Shown here in pieces: positions 27,165 to 36,743 of a stretch of DNA of 64,000 bases. This DNA comes from Saprospiraceae bacterium. GTDB taxonomy: Bacteria > Bacteroidota > Bacteroidia > Chitinophagales > Saprospiraceae. Positions within the stretch are counted from its first letter, which is position 1. The number at the start of each line of letters is the position of its first letter. The stretch is from the NCBI GenBank assembly GCA_021604865.1, contig BQJU01000027.1, forward strand, positions 1 to 64,000, given 5' to 3'. Under the pieces are notes generated by a model, which saw only the letters and a list, made by a program, of their open reading frames with translations, had not been told where the DNA came from and searched no databases. Made by a program: the position numbers and the translations under genes.

Positions 27165-28742
27165 ATGAAAAATATTATCAATATAGCTTTAGTTCTGGTA
27201 CTGTTTGCAGGTAATGCCTGTACAGACCTGGACCTTACGCCTCCTGATCAGGCCACTCCTGATATTTTCTTTCAGGATGAAACCGCCTACGAAGCATTTA
27301 TTGCCCGGGTATATTCAGGCTTGGCAGTTACCGGCCAAAATGGTCCTGCCGGAAGTGCTGATTTATCTAGTTTAGATGAAGGATTTTCCAACTACCTACG
27401 CCAATACTGGCAGTTGCAAGAATTGACGACCGATGAAGCGGTAATTGGCTGGGGAGATGAAGGCTTGCCGGAATTGCACGGCCATGCCTGGACTTCTGCC
27501 AATCAGTTTATACGTGCCATGTATTACCGCATCTTCTTTCAGGTATCTATGGCCAATGAATTCCTCCGGGAATCAACCCAGGACAAACTGGATTCCAGAG
27601 GTGTAAGTGCCGCTATACAGTCTGATGTCAAAGCATACCGCGCCGAGGCTCGCTTTTTGCGCGCTTTGAGTTACTGGCACGGTATCGACCTGTTTGGAGC
27701 CATTCCTTTTTATACGGAGGAATCCAGCATTGGTTCAGAAGCGCCAAGTCAGGCCAGCCGGGTAGAAGTTTTCAACTTTATTGAAAGCGAACTCAAGGCC
27801 ATCGAAAACGATATGATTGCTCCACATGCTAACCAATACGGTCGTGTCGATCGTGCTGGATTGTGGATGCTACAGGCTAAATTGTACCTCAATGCTGCCG
27901 TATATACCGGCACGGAGCGTAATAGCGATTGTGTGGTCGCCTGCAAAAAAGTAATTGATGCTGGTTACAGCCTGCAAGAGACCTACCAACACCTGTTTAT
28001 GACCGATAACAACAACTCCAATGAGATTATTTTTGCCATTCCTTTTGATGGTAAAAATACCCAAACCTGGGGTGGTATGACCTATCTGGTACATGCACCT
28101 ATTGGTGGCAATATGAATGACAATCCGGAAGTATATGGTGTCAATGGTGGCTGGGCTGGCCTTAGAACGACAAGCGCTCATGTAAATCGTTTCCCTGATG
28201 AAACTGGGGATATCGATGAGCGGGCCATTTTCTACACCAATGGTCAAAACATAGAAATCAATACCATTAGTAATTTTAATGATGGCTATGCAGTGCCTAA
28301 ATACGTAAACGTTTCTTCTGAGGGTGTTCCTGGTTCTGATTTAGATCACATTGATACGGACTATCCGATGTTCCGACTGGCTGATGCCTACCTGATGTAT
28401 GCTGAAGCCGTATTAAGAGGTGGAGCAGGAGGTGATGTAGCTACTGCAGTTGGATATGTCAACCAGCTGAGAGAGCGTGCTTACAATGGCACCCTGGGTA
28501 ATATCACGGCCGATGACATGACCCTGGACTTTATTCTTGATGAAAGGGGCAGAGAGCTGTATTGGGAAGCTTACCGTCGTCAGGATCTGATCCGTTACAA
28601 CCAATATACTGAAAATGGTATCTGGCCCTGGAAAGGTGGTGTGAAAGAAGGCAAAACAACCATGCCTTATCTCAAGCTGTTCCCTATTCCTATTGCAGAA
28701 ATTCTGGCGAACCCAAAGCTGAGTCAGAATACGGGTTATTAA
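27165..28742 (+). CDS. SusD/RagB-type nutrient-binding lipoprotein
   Basis: The protein has 525 aa and an N-terminal lipoprotein signal (VLVLFAGNACTDLDLTPPDQ), with the lipidated Cys at about residue 19. The typical SusD features are present: AYRAEARFLRALSYWHGIDLFG in the helical TPR-like scaffold, MFRLADAYLMYAEAVLRGG, and a C-terminal LDERGRELYWEAYRRQDLIR block. SusD sits on the outer face of the SusC barrel and closes over the ligand. The gene is directly downstream of its SusC and upstream of the carbohydrate-binding lipoprotein. The length is normal for the family. Confidence 0.93.
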   Translation: MKNIINIALVLVLFAGNACTDLDLTPPDQATPDIFFQDETAYEAFIARVYSGLAVTGQNGPAGSADLSSLDEGFSNYLRQYWQLQELTTDEAVIGWGDEGLPELHGHAWTSANQFIRAMYYRIFFQVSMANEFLRESTQDKLDSRGVSAAIQSDVKAYRAEARFLRALSYWHGIDLFGAIPFYTEESSIGSEAPSQASRVEVFNFIESELKAIENDMIAPHANQYGRVDRAGLWMLQAKLYLNAAVYTGTERNSDCVVACKKVIDAGYSLQETYQHLFMTDNNNSNEIIFAIPFDGKNTQTWGGMTYLVHAPIGGNMNDNPEVYGVNGGWAGLRTTSAHVNRFPDETGDIDERAIFYTNGQNIEINTISNFNDGYAVPKYVNVSSEGVPGSDLDHIDTDYPMFRLADAYLMYAEAVLRGGAGGDVATAVGYVNQLRERAYNGTLGNITADDMTLDFILDERGRELYWEAYRRQDLIRYNQYTENGIWPWKGGVKEGKTTMPYLKLFPIPIAEILANPKLSQNTGY

Positions 28743-28772
28743 TTTATTCTGTAATTAAAAACACGAAGAAAA

Positions 28773-30629
28773 ATGTTTAAATCAATAAAAATATTTTCGT
28801 TCCTCATCAGTGCCATTCTGCTGATCTCCTCCTGTAAAAAGGACGAGCTGGATATTGCAGCGCTGACTGATTTTCCTCCCGGAATGCTGAGCATATCGCC
28901 TTCTGACGGAGGTAAAGTTGTAGCTGGTAATTTTAATGTGAAAGTTGAATTTGTCGATGGAACCACTTCCCCACTTGCTTCAGGAAAAGTGACGCTTGTG
29001 GATGCTTCGGGTGTTGAGCTGGCAACGGCTTCAGAAAACCTGAGTGGTATATTGGATTCCATTATTATTGAAGGCACCACCTTCAATGCCGCCGACCTTG
29101 CTATTGGTGTTTATGGACTTAATATTTCCGTAACAGATGCTAAGGGACAAACGGCTACTAAGGAGACTACTTTTGAGATTTCTTTACTGCCATTCCCCGC
29201 CAACCACGATGAGATGTATATCGCAGGGGCTTTTAATGGTTGGGGCGCAGATCCTATGACACTGGTCGCTGACCATACCTGGGAAATCAAAGAGATTGAC
29301 CTTCAAGGTGAAGCCTGGAAATTCAAGAATACCCCTGACTGGACAGATGAAGACTGGGGTGATACGGACTGCGACGGAGTGATGGAAAGCAATTTTAATG
29401 GCAATGGAGATACTGCCTGTGGATATAGTGGATTGGTCAATGTTCAATTCAATGATCAAACCCTGACCTATACCGTAAGACCAGCTGTCGAATTTGAAAC
29501 CAATCTGAGCGGTTTGTACTTGCTAGGATCATTCAATAATTTTGAAGGTTCTGATAATAAGTTCACGCTGGTTGCCAACAATACCTGGGAATTGGCGGAG
29601 GTAGAACTAACAATGGGTGACCTCTTCAAATTCTCCGAAGGTCCTTTCTTTATGGGCAGTAACTTCGGTGATAGCGATGCTGACGGTATTGCGGAAGAAT
29701 TTGGTAACAATATCGTTTTTGGAGAGCAGAGTGCTTTCTACAAAATGACCTTCAACGACAAAACACTGGCTTATAGTTATGAATTTGTACGTTTTCCATC
29801 CATCGGCATTATCGGCTCGGCTACTCCTGGTGGTTGGGATACGGATACCGAGATGGATGACAATGGAGATGGTACTTTTGGTGTAGCCATTACTTTGGTT
29901 GACGGCGTGGTTAAATTTCGCGCTAATGGTTCCTGGACCACGAACTGGGGGGGGACTGATTTCCCAACAGGGGTAGGGACCCAAGACGGACCCGATATTC
30001 CTGTCGTTGCTGGCGATTATATCGTCACCTTCAACCCTGCTACCGGAGAATATAACTTTGAAATAGATGCTGGTATTACCAGTGTAGGCATCATCGGACC
30101 AGCCACACCCGGTGGTTGGGATGAGGAAACACCAATGATCTCCAACGGTGATGGGACTTATTACCTCATCATCGGACTGACCGATGGAGAGGCCAAATTC
30201 CGCGCCAATGGAAACTGGGATCTAAGTTGGGGTGGTAATGACTTCCCAAGTGGTATCGCCACTTCTGATAACGGACCCGACATCCCGGTTACTTACGGGT
30301 TGTATGTCGTCAATTTTAATACCAATACCGGAGCTTATAGCTTTGAACCGGCAATCATCAGTATTATCGGATCGGCTACTCCTGGTGGATGGGATGTAGA
30401 TACAGATATGACGCCTGATGCATCAACACCAAGTGTAGTAAAAGGCACCTTTGACCTGACAGATGGTGAGGCTAAATTCCGCCTAGACCACGATTGGGTC
30501 ATCAGCTGGGGCGGTAGTGACTTCCCAAATGGAACCGCTACTTCCGATAATGGACCTAATATTCCAGTTACCGCAGGAACTTATGATGTTTCCTTTAATG
30601 TGGTGACGGGTGAGTATTCTTTTGACTAA
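28773..30629 (+). CDS. SusE/SusF-like surface carbohydrate-binding lipoprotein
   Basis: The protein has 618 aa and a lipoprotein signal (FLISAILLISSCKKDELD). Residues about 30-145 form a beta-sandwich resembling the SusE N-terminal domain. Five binding modules follow. The first two begin MYIAGAFNGWGADP and LYLLGSFNNFEGSD, and the last three begin IGIIGSATPGGWDTDT, VGIIGPATPGGWDEET and ISIIGSATPGGWDVDT. The last three are near-perfect repeats of about 85 aa with FRANGxW and WGGxDFP cores, which are typical of SusF starch-binding modules. The operon therefore probably takes up an alpha-glucan such as starch or glycogen. The repeat number may vary by recombination. Confidence 0.85.
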   Translation: MFKSIKIFSFLISAILLISSCKKDELDIAALTDFPPGMLSISPSDGGKVVAGNFNVKVEFVDGTTSPLASGKVTLVDASGVELATASENLSGILDSIIIEGTTFNAADLAIGVYGLNISVTDAKGQTATKETTFEISLLPFPANHDEMYIAGAFNGWGADPMTLVADHTWEIKEIDLQGEAWKFKNTPDWTDEDWGDTDCDGVMESNFNGNGDTACGYSGLVNVQFNDQTLTYTVRPAVEFETNLSGLYLLGSFNNFEGSDNKFTLVANNTWELAEVELTMGDLFKFSEGPFFMGSNFGDSDADGIAEEFGNNIVFGEQSAFYKMTFNDKTLAYSYEFVRFPSIGIIGSATPGGWDTDTEMDDNGDGTFGVAITLVDGVVKFRANGSWTTNWGGTDFPTGVGTQDGPDIPVVAGDYIVTFNPATGEYNFEIDAGITSVGIIGPATPGGWDEETPMISNGDGTYYLIIGLTDGEAKFRANGNWDLSWGGNDFPSGIATSDNGPDIPVTYGLYVVNFNTNTGAYSFEPAIISIIGSATPGGWDVDTDMTPDASTPSVVKGTFDLTDGEAKFRLDHDWVISWGGSDFPNGTATSDNGPNIPVTAGTYDVSFNVVTGEYSFD

Positions 30630-30649
30630 TTATTTCGGAGTTTAGGTAT

Positions 30650-30691
30650 ACAAAAAAGCGGTATCGAAGTCATTCGATACCGCTTTTTTAC
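30650..30691. terminator. Bidirectional intrinsic terminator
   Basis: The stem AAGCGGTATCGAA / TTCGATACCGCTT has A-runs before and T-runs after, so it works for the plus-strand Sus-like operon and for the converging minus-strand thioredoxin genes. Confidence 0.92.
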
Positions 30692-30708
30692 GTACATCCC
30701 TATTCCAA

Positions 30709-31422
30709 TTACAGAGACTTGATGGAACACCCAATAGCTTTCGTCTTGCTAGGGTCAGGATCCTTACCCGCTTCGAGGGCAGCAACAGCATCCTCTACAT
30801 AACGCTTGTTAACCTTCGTAGCATCCTGAGAATTGTCATCAATAGCTCCAGTATAGCGCAGGGTCAGGCTTGCATCCAGCAGGTATATTTCCGGGGTACG
30901 TCCAGCACCATATTGTGGATAAATGTGTTGACCTTCATCAATCAAATAAACATAAGGGAGGTCTTTTTCCTTGGCTCTTTTTTGCATCGCTTCAAAGCTA
31001 TCCCCCGCTTTTGCTTTAGGGTCATTTGGTTGAATAGCCACTACCGGATAGCCTAGCGCTGACATTTTATTGTGCAACTCAATGATCCGGTCCTCATAAG
31101 CCACGGCATAAGGACATGTATTACAAGTAAAGGTAACAATGTAGCCTTTGGCATCGGAGCCATCAGCAGCTTTGATGTCGCCCAGGGAGTAAAACTCGCC
31201 ATCTACATTTTTCAACTTGAAATCCGGTGCTTTGTCTCCAACACTTAATCCTTGCTGCGCTTCCGTCTTTTCCACGACCTTCACGGCTTCACCTTCAGAT
31301 TTGGAGGATGTAGCTGTCGGGTCTATCGCCGATGTACCACCTTCGGGGGCATTATTGCAAGATGTAAATGCCACAGCTAATCCTATTATTAGCAGCGCAT
31401 AAATACCAGTTACTCTTTTCAT
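30709..31422 (-). CDS. Thioredoxin-fold lipoprotein (redoxin family)
   Basis: The protein has 237 aa. The N-terminus (LAVAFTSCNNAPEGG) is a lipoprotein signal. A low-complexity Ser/Thr/Glu linker to about residue 60 is followed by a redoxin domain (VGDKAPDFKLKNVDGEFYSL) with the CxxC site in TFTCNTCPYAVAYED, and the NPDPSK tail. Homologues of this type are small periplasm-facing thioredoxin-like proteins that may reduce disulfides or peroxides; the substrate is not known. It lies 17 bp after the TlpA-like gene and probably shares its transcript. Confidence 0.85.
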   Translation of the reverse strand: MKRVTGIYALLIIGLAVAFTSCNNAPEGGTSAIDPTATSSKSEGEAVKVVEKTEAQQGLSVGDKAPDFKLKNVDGEFYSLGDIKAADGSDAKGYIVTFTCNTCPYAVAYEDRIIELHNKMSALGYPVVAIQPNDPKAKAGDSFEAMQKRAKEKDLPYVYLIDEGQHIYPQYGAGRTPEIYLLDASLTLRYTGAIDDNSQDATKVNKRYVEDAVAALEAGKDPDPSKTKAIGCSIKSL

Positions 31423-31439
31423 GATTTATCAAATTTATT

Positions 31440-31967
31440 TTACAAGAATGATTTTACTAATTGTTTTAATTCCTCAGCACTTTCAAATTGCCGGTCTATA
31501 AATTTTTTCTCCTTTGCGTTATATATCATAGTCACCGGTATAGCGCCACTCCATTCCGGAGTGACTTTGTCGATCCAGCTATTGTAGTCCAAATCGATTA
31601 AGGCCATCACATCGGAGCGCAGGCGCTGTTCTTTTACAAAGGGAATTAGTTTACTTTCAATCTGGTTAGGGAAATCCATGCTGACCAAAATGACGCGGAG
31701 CTTTTCTCCGGGAAACTGATCATGCAGCTCTTCAAAATAAGGCAACTCTTCAATACAGGGTTTGCACCAGGTCGCCCAAAAATTGATGACATAGGTACTA
31801 TCCGTCTGTTGTTCAAAAATGGTAGCAATTTCTGCAAACTGCTCAAAAACTGGGATTGACTTTTCGGCCGAGGGTACAGCCTGATGATTAGTGGCACTGG
31901 GTGAGGACGTATTACAGCTCCAAAGGAGACTGAGCACGACCCAACAGGGAATAAAACGCAAGATCAT
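31440..31967 (-). CDS. TlpA-like thiol-disulfide lipoprotein
   Basis: The protein has 175 aa. MILRFIPCWVVLSLLWSCNT is a lipoprotein signal. The thioredoxin fold has the active site NFWATWCKPCIEELPYF, the cis-Pro in GAIPVTMIYN, and the C-terminal helix ELKQLVKSFL. TlpA-type proteins act in the periplasm on cytochrome c or other exported thiols. This is the first gene of a two-gene operon with the redoxin lipoprotein. Only 10 bp separate its start from a remnant reading frame on the other strand. Confidence 0.87.
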   Translation of the reverse strand: MILRFIPCWVVLSLLWSCNTSSPSATNHQAVPSAEKSIPVFEQFAEIATIFEQQTDSTYVINFWATWCKPCIEELPYFEELHDQFPGEKLRVILVSMDFPNQIESKLIPFVKEQRLRSDVMALIDLDYNSWIDKVTPEWSGAIPVTMIYNAKEKKFIDRQFESAEELKQLVKSFL

Positions 31968-32059
31968 GTGAAAAATTTTGAGGGTAATAAAAAATATCCT
32001 GCCTACCTTTCGGTGCAGTTTAAGTTTTCACAACGTTGGAAAAGGGGAAAAGGTTGTTT

Positions 32060-32337
32060 GGATACCTGAGTTAGGGACAGAAAGTTGGTTAAGTGTCGAC
32101 TGGGGGTTAATAGAGTTGGCACCAATTCATCTTGCTCAAGCGCTGACTTATTTGCGTCTTTCCAATTTACAAGTTGGACTCCTTTTGAATTTTAATGCCC
32201 CTTTGATGAAAGAATCTAAAACTTCAATTGAGCACCATATAATTAATGCACTAAGGTTGCTACAACAGTTAGAACAACTTAAAATTCTACTTCTGGTTAC
32301 TTCTAAAGAAGAAACTAATATGCCTAAACGTAAATAA
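32060..32337 (+). pseudogene. Remnant of a GxxExxY-family protein
   Basis: An open frame from 31978 to 32337 contains LIELAPIHLAQALTYLRLSN followed by LQVGLLLNFNAPLMKES. This is the C-terminal signature of GxxExxY proteins (ELK...L.P.H.AQLL.YL...GLLINFN). The N-terminal half, with the name-giving motif, is missing, and the residues before about 32060 do not fit the family. I call it a remnant. The rest of the gap to 32470 holds nothing I recognise. Confidence 0.5.
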
Positions 32338-32471
32338 GGATGAGACAATAATCTGAAATCCTGGCCTATTTGAAAAGATTGGACATTCCATTCTATCAAA
32401 GCCATATTCCCCTCCCATTCCAAGCGAGGGGCCAGGAGTGGTTCAATAATTGATTGCATACTCAACAAAAT

Positions 32472-32503
32472 GTTGACAACAATTCACTTTATCGTTACTT
32501 TTG
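32472..32503 (+). promoter_or_regulatory. Bacteroidota-type promoter of the toxin-antitoxin pair
   Basis: GTTG at 32472-32475 is separated by 20 nt from TACTTTTG at 32496-32503, which matches the TTG-N19..21-TAnnTTTG consensus. The start codon of the antitoxin is 37 bp downstream. Confidence 0.65.
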
Positions 32504-32540
32504 TAGAGATATTTGAACACACTCTTAAATAAAGGTTGAT

Positions 32541-32750
32541 ATGATACGGACTATAATAACAGTGGATAAAAATAACCTTACCCTTCAATTGCCTGATGAT
32601 TTTTTGGGCAAGCAAGTCGAAGTTATTGCCTTTATAATTGAGGAGACTAAAGCAAAGGTTACCAATTTAAGTAAATCCAAAACCTTTTCTGCTATCAAGT
32701 TGGACACCAACGGGTTTAAGTTTAATCGTGACGATGCCAATGAACGATAA
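32541..32750 (+). CDS. Antitoxin of a VapBC-type pair
   Basis: The protein has 69 aa. The first 40 residues (TIITVDKNNLTLQLPDDFLGKQ) look like a small beta-barrel, AbrB-like or DUF2281-like, DNA-binding fold. The rest is a charged tail (FKFNRDDANER), which is expected to wrap the toxin. The gene overlaps the PIN-domain gene by 11 bp, the usual order being antitoxin then toxin. It probably autorepresses the promoter at 32472-32503. Confidence 0.75.
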   Translation: MIRTIITVDKNNLTLQLPDDFLGKQVEVIAFIIEETKAKVTNLSKSKTFSAIKLDTNGFKFNRDDANER

Positions 32751-33111
32751 AGTTTTCCTTGATACAAATATTCTTATTTATTGTTACACAACTTCTGAGC
32801 CTGGTAAACAAATCAAAGCACAAGCAGTTGCTAATTTTCCCAACGCGGTGATTAGTACGCAGGTCCTTAAAGAATTTAGTAATATTCTGAAGAAAAAATT
32901 TGGATTGGATTGGTCTGCAATCCGTTCTGCTGTTGACGAGGTTGAACGCAATTTTGAAATCTACACTAATACCACTAATTCTATTAAGAATGCATGCTCA
33001 ATTGCTGAGCGTTATGGCTTTTCTTTTTACGATAGCCTTATTATCACTGCAGCATTAGAATGTGGGTGTACAACTCTATATTCCGAAGATATTTACAGCA
33101 TCGACAGGTGA
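32740..33111 (+). CDS. vapC: PIN-domain toxin, VapC-like
   Basis: Starting at the ATG at 32740 the protein has 123 aa (MNDKVFLDTNILIYCYTTSE). A GTG at 32728 and an ATG at 32734 are alternatives. The PIN fold has acidic residues at FLDTNI, VLKEF, FYDSLI and SEDIYS, which are the four metal-binding positions. VapC toxins are RNases that often cut tRNA or rRNA. Together with the overlapping antitoxin it is a complete type II pair and is likely autoregulated. The pair lies beside a remnant gene, between redox genes and dnaE. Confidence 0.85.
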   Translation: MNDKVFLDTNILIYCYTTSEPGKQIKAQAVANFPNAVISTQVLKEFSNILKKKFGLDWSAIRSAVDEVERNFEIYTNTTNSIKNACSIAERYGFSFYDSLIITAALECGCTTLYSEDIYSIDR

Positions 33112-33172
33112 TTGAGAGAACATTGACTGTAATAAATCCATTATTGTAGCCCAATATCGGCCTGGGATTGGC

Positions 33173-36100
33173 TCACTTCAACAAATACTCCACCCCAATC
33201 TTCTCCAACTCCGCCACAAACTCATTATCCGCATTCACCTTTTGGGTTTTAGCCACCATTTGCAGCTTGAGGCGGTGTTTCTTGTCCAGGAGCTCCATAC
33301 GTAGGCGGTGTTTGCCTTTGTGGGCATTACAGAGCGCTTCGATCTGGTCGATCATTGTTTCAGTGATGCGATCCAGGGGAAGCTTTAGGGTGATTGAATC
33401 GGTCATATTTTCAGCAATACCTTCCAGTAGGTTGACCTCCACAGGCTTAAATTCCAAATCTTCGCTATTCCAGCGTTTTTGAAATTTCCCTTTGATGAAC
33501 AATGCCTTCCCCGATTCCAGCAGGTGTTTAAACTTCTGGTAATCCTCTCCAAATAGTTTGAATTCCAGAGAACTTTGGTAGTCACTGATTTCAAAAATAC
33601 CCCAGCCATTTCCGTTTTTGCTGATCATGTGGCGGGCCAAGGTTACCATGCCGACCACATTCAAGCTGGCGCGGTGTTGGTTATTATCCACCTGATCCAA
33701 GGTACAGGAAGTGAAATTTTCTACCTCCAACCGGTAATCATCCAATGGATGGCCGCTGACATAAATACCGGTGACTTCCTTCTCGCGATTGAGTTTTTCG
33801 ATTAGTGGCCAGGTCGGTCCTTCCGGAACTTTTGGTTCAGGAATCATGATCTCATCAGAATCACCAAATAGGGAGTTGACCGCCTGAGCTTTTTGCGACT
33901 GGTAGGCATTGCCATAACGCAAGGCATGTTCCAGCAACGTATCATATTTTTCTGAAGGTGTAAAATATTGTGCCCGGTCTATTTCTTCAAAACAATCAAA
34001 ACCACCACCTAAGGCCAAGCTTTCCATCACCTTTTTATTTACAGCCCGCAGATTCAGTCGACGCATCATATCAAATACACTCTCATAGGGACCATTATTG
34101 GTACGTTCTTCCAGGATAGACTCTACCGGACCTTCGCCCACACCTTTTAGTGCCGACAGACCAAAACGGATTTGCCCCTGCTTGTTGACCGAAAAATCAG
34201 ACGCAGATTCATTGACATCCGGCCCCAATACATCCAGCCCCATACGTTTACATTCTTGCAGAAAGAAGGTAATCTTGGAAATGTCATTCTTATTGTTGGT
34301 CAAGACGGAGGCCATAAATTCCGCCGGATAATGCGTTTTGAGAAAAGCCGTCTGAAAGGCCACATAAGCATAGCAGGTAGAGTGCGACTTATTAAAGGCA
34401 TAAGAGGCGAAGGCTTCCCAGTCCTTCCAAACTTTATCAAGTATATCTTTTGGATGACCACGTTCAGCACCACCCTCAATAAATTTGGGGTAGAGCATAT
34501 CAATGATATCCTTCTTTTTCTTACCCATGCCCTTACGCAGCATATCCGCCTCGCCCTTGCTGAAGCCAGCCAGTTTTTGCGAAAGCAACATCACCTGCTC
34601 CTGATAGACACAAATTCCCTGGGTTTCCTCCAGGTATTCCTTCATGTCATCCAGGTCATAGATCACCGGTTTGCGGCCGTGTTTGCGGTCAATAAACTCG
34701 GGTATATATTCCAGCGGACCTGGGCGGTACAAGGCATTCATGGCAATCAAATCCTCAAAAGTGGTGGGGACCAGTTCCTTCATGTATTTCTGCATCCCGG
34801 AACTTTCATATTGGAAGATGCCAACCGTTTCTCCGCGTTGGAAGAGCTTATAGGTTTCCTCGTCTTCCAGATCTACAGTATCGGTATCCAGCTCTACACC
34901 ATAATTTTCCTTGACCATCTCAATGGCCTTTTTGATGATCGTCAGGGTTCTCAATCCGAGGAAGTCCATCTTCAGCAGACCGGCATCTTCTGCCACACTG
35001 TTGTCAAACTGCGACACCAGCATATTGGAATCCTTATCCATCTTGACCGGTACATAGTTGGTAATTTCATCCGGGGTGATGATCACGCCACAGGCATGTA
35101 TGCCCGTATTGCGAATGGAGCCCTCCAGCTTCATTGCCGTTCGGATCATTTCACCGATGTTATCCTGACCCTCTGCTAGGGTCCTGAACTGGTAGGCTTT
35201 CTCCTTTTCTTCAGAGTTAAGCGCCTCCTTTAGTTTGGGATCAATGTCTTTTGCTGCGAGCACTCTTTTCAGCGTCGCCTTCAGGTTGGTAGGAAAAGTT
35301 TTGGCTACTTTATCCACTTCGGGTAGCGGAATGTTCATCACCCGCCCTACATCACGCAGCGACGATTTGGCAGCCATCGTACCATAAGTCACAATCTGAG
35401 CCACCTGATTCTGACCGTATTTGTCAATCACATAGTCAATCACCTTTTGCCGGCCTTCATCGTCAAAATCAATATCAATATCCGGCATGGATACCCGTTC
35501 AGGATTGAGAAATCGCTCAAACAGCAGGTCATATTTAATAGGGTCTACATTGGTAATGCCCACACAATAGGCCACTGCCGAACCCGCTGCACTACCCCGG
35601 CCCGGCCCCACCGAAACACCCATTTGCCGCGCTGTAGTGGTGAAGTCCTGAACAATCAGGAAATACCCCGGATAACCCGACTTGGCGATAACATCCAGCT
35701 CAAAATCCAGACGCTCCTTAATCGGTGGCGTTATTTCTTTATAGCGGCGGTTGGCCCCCTCGTAGGTCAAGTGGCGCAGGTAATCGTCCTGCGACTGAAA
35801 GCCTTTGGGTAGGGGAAAGGCAGGCAATAGAATATCCCGAGCCAGTTCCAGGGAGTCGATCTTGTCATAAATCTCCAGGGTGGTGTCAAGCGCCGCCGGT
35901 ACATCAGCAAACAGCTTACTCATCTCCTGTTGCGTCTTGAAATAAAAGTCTGAACTGGGAAATTTGAATCGTTTGGTATCTTCCAGCAGGCTGTTGGTAT
36001 TGACACACAACAAAATATCATGTGGTGCCCAGTCTTCCTCTTCAACATAGTGAGAATCGTTGGTCGCAATGACTTTGATCTCATATTTGCGAGCAAATTC

Positions 36101-36706
36101 CAGGAGTTGCTGGTTGATGTCTTCCTGACTGACACCCAACCCATCAATATTTTCTAGGCCCCTATGCCGTTGCAACTCAATGTAGAAGTCCTCGCCAAAT
36201 AGGTCCAGCCACCAGCGCAATTTTTGCTCTGCGTCTTCTATATCACCTTTAAGGATAGCCTGAGGGATCTCCGCACCGATACAACAGCTCGTAGCCACCA
36301 GCCCTTCATGGTATTTCAGCAACAATTCCTTGTCGATTCGGGGGAATTTTCCATACAAACCTTCTATAAATCCCAAAGAACACAACTTACACAGGTTTTC
36401 ATAACCCTTGCGGTTTTTGGCCAGCAGCAACTGGTGGTAACGGACATCTTTTTCCCCCGCCGCTCGTGAAAAGGCCTTTATATGCCGATCTTCAACAAGG
36501 TAGAACTCACATCCAATAATGGCTTTCAGGTCCCGCCTTTTAGCCTCTGATGCGAATTTAAAGGCCCCAAACATATTCCCATGGTCAGTAAGTGCAACCC
36601 CTTTCTGACCGTCAGCCTTAGCCTTGTCCATCATGATGCCCACATCGGAAGCACCATCCAACAGCGAATATTGAGTATGACAGTGTAAGTGAACGTATTC
36701 CGGCAT
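33173..36706 (-). CDS. dnaE: DNA polymerase III alpha subunit
   Basis: The protein has 1177 aa, a normal length for Bacteroidota. An N-terminal PHP domain begins YVHLHCHTQYSLLDG and is followed by the polymerase palm with PDIDIDFDDEGR, which holds two catalytic Asp. The fingers contain YRPGPLEYIPEFIDRKHG. The tandem helix-hairpin-helix region and a C-terminal OB-fold (NVVGMVTLARHMISKNGNGWG) end the protein. It is the replicative polymerase in the cytoplasm. The gene starts at ATG 36706 without a crowded upstream region. The upstream DNA holds a 190-bp repeat-like element. Confidence 0.97.
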   Translation of the reverse strand: MPEYVHLHCHTQYSLLDGASDVGIMMDKAKADGQKGVALTDHGNMFGAFKFASEAKRRDLKAIIGCEFYLVEDRHIKAFSRAAGEKDVRYHQLLLAKNRKGYENLCKLCSLGFIEGLYGKFPRIDKELLLKYHEGLVATSCCIGAEIPQAILKGDIEDAEQKLRWWLDLFGEDFYIELQRHRGLENIDGLGVSQEDINQQLLEFARKYEIKVIATNDSHYVEEEDWAPHDILLCVNTNSLLEDTKRFKFPSSDFYFKTQQEMSKLFADVPAALDTTLEIYDKIDSLELARDILLPAFPLPKGFQSQDDYLRHLTYEGANRRYKEITPPIKERLDFELDVIAKSGYPGYFLIVQDFTTTARQMGVSVGPGRGSAAGSAVAYCVGITNVDPIKYDLLFERFLNPERVSMPDIDIDFDDEGRQKVIDYVIDKYGQNQVAQIVTYGTMAAKSSLRDVGRVMNIPLPEVDKVAKTFPTNLKATLKRVLAAKDIDPKLKEALNSEEKEKAYQFRTLAEGQDNIGEMIRTAMKLEGSIRNTGIHACGVIITPDEITNYVPVKMDKDSNMLVSQFDNSVAEDAGLLKMDFLGLRTLTIIKKAIEMVKENYGVELDTDTVDLEDEETYKLFQRGETVGIFQYESSGMQKYMKELVPTTFEDLIAMNALYRPGPLEYIPEFIDRKHGRKPVIYDLDDMKEYLEETQGICVYQEQVMLLSQKLAGFSKGEADMLRKGMGKKKKDIIDMLYPKFIEGGAERGHPKDILDKVWKDWEAFASYAFNKSHSTCYAYVAFQTAFLKTHYPAEFMASVLTNNKNDISKITFFLQECKRMGLDVLGPDVNESASDFSVNKQGQIRFGLSALKGVGEGPVESILEERTNNGPYESVFDMMRRLNLRAVNKKVMESLALGGGFDCFEEIDRAQYFTPSEKYDTLLEHALRYGNAYQSQKAQAVNSLFGDSDEIMIPEPKVPEGPTWPLIEKLNREKEVTGIYVSGHPLDDYRLEVENFTSCTLDQVDNNQHRASLNVVGMVTLARHMISKNGNGWGIFEISDYQSSLEFKLFGEDYQKFKHLLESGKALFIKGKFQKRWNSEDLEFKPVEVNLLEGIAENMTDSITLKLPLDRITETMIDQIEALCNAHKGKHRLRMELLDKKHRLKLQMVAKTQKVNADNEFVAELEKIGVEYLLK

Positions 36707-36743
36707 TGATGATCTACAATTTAATCGTTTATTAAAATTATTT

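Noticed and set aside
34172-35179. 335-codon frame opposite dnaE
   Set aside because: It lies wholly antisense to conserved DnaE coding sequence and has no domain of its own.
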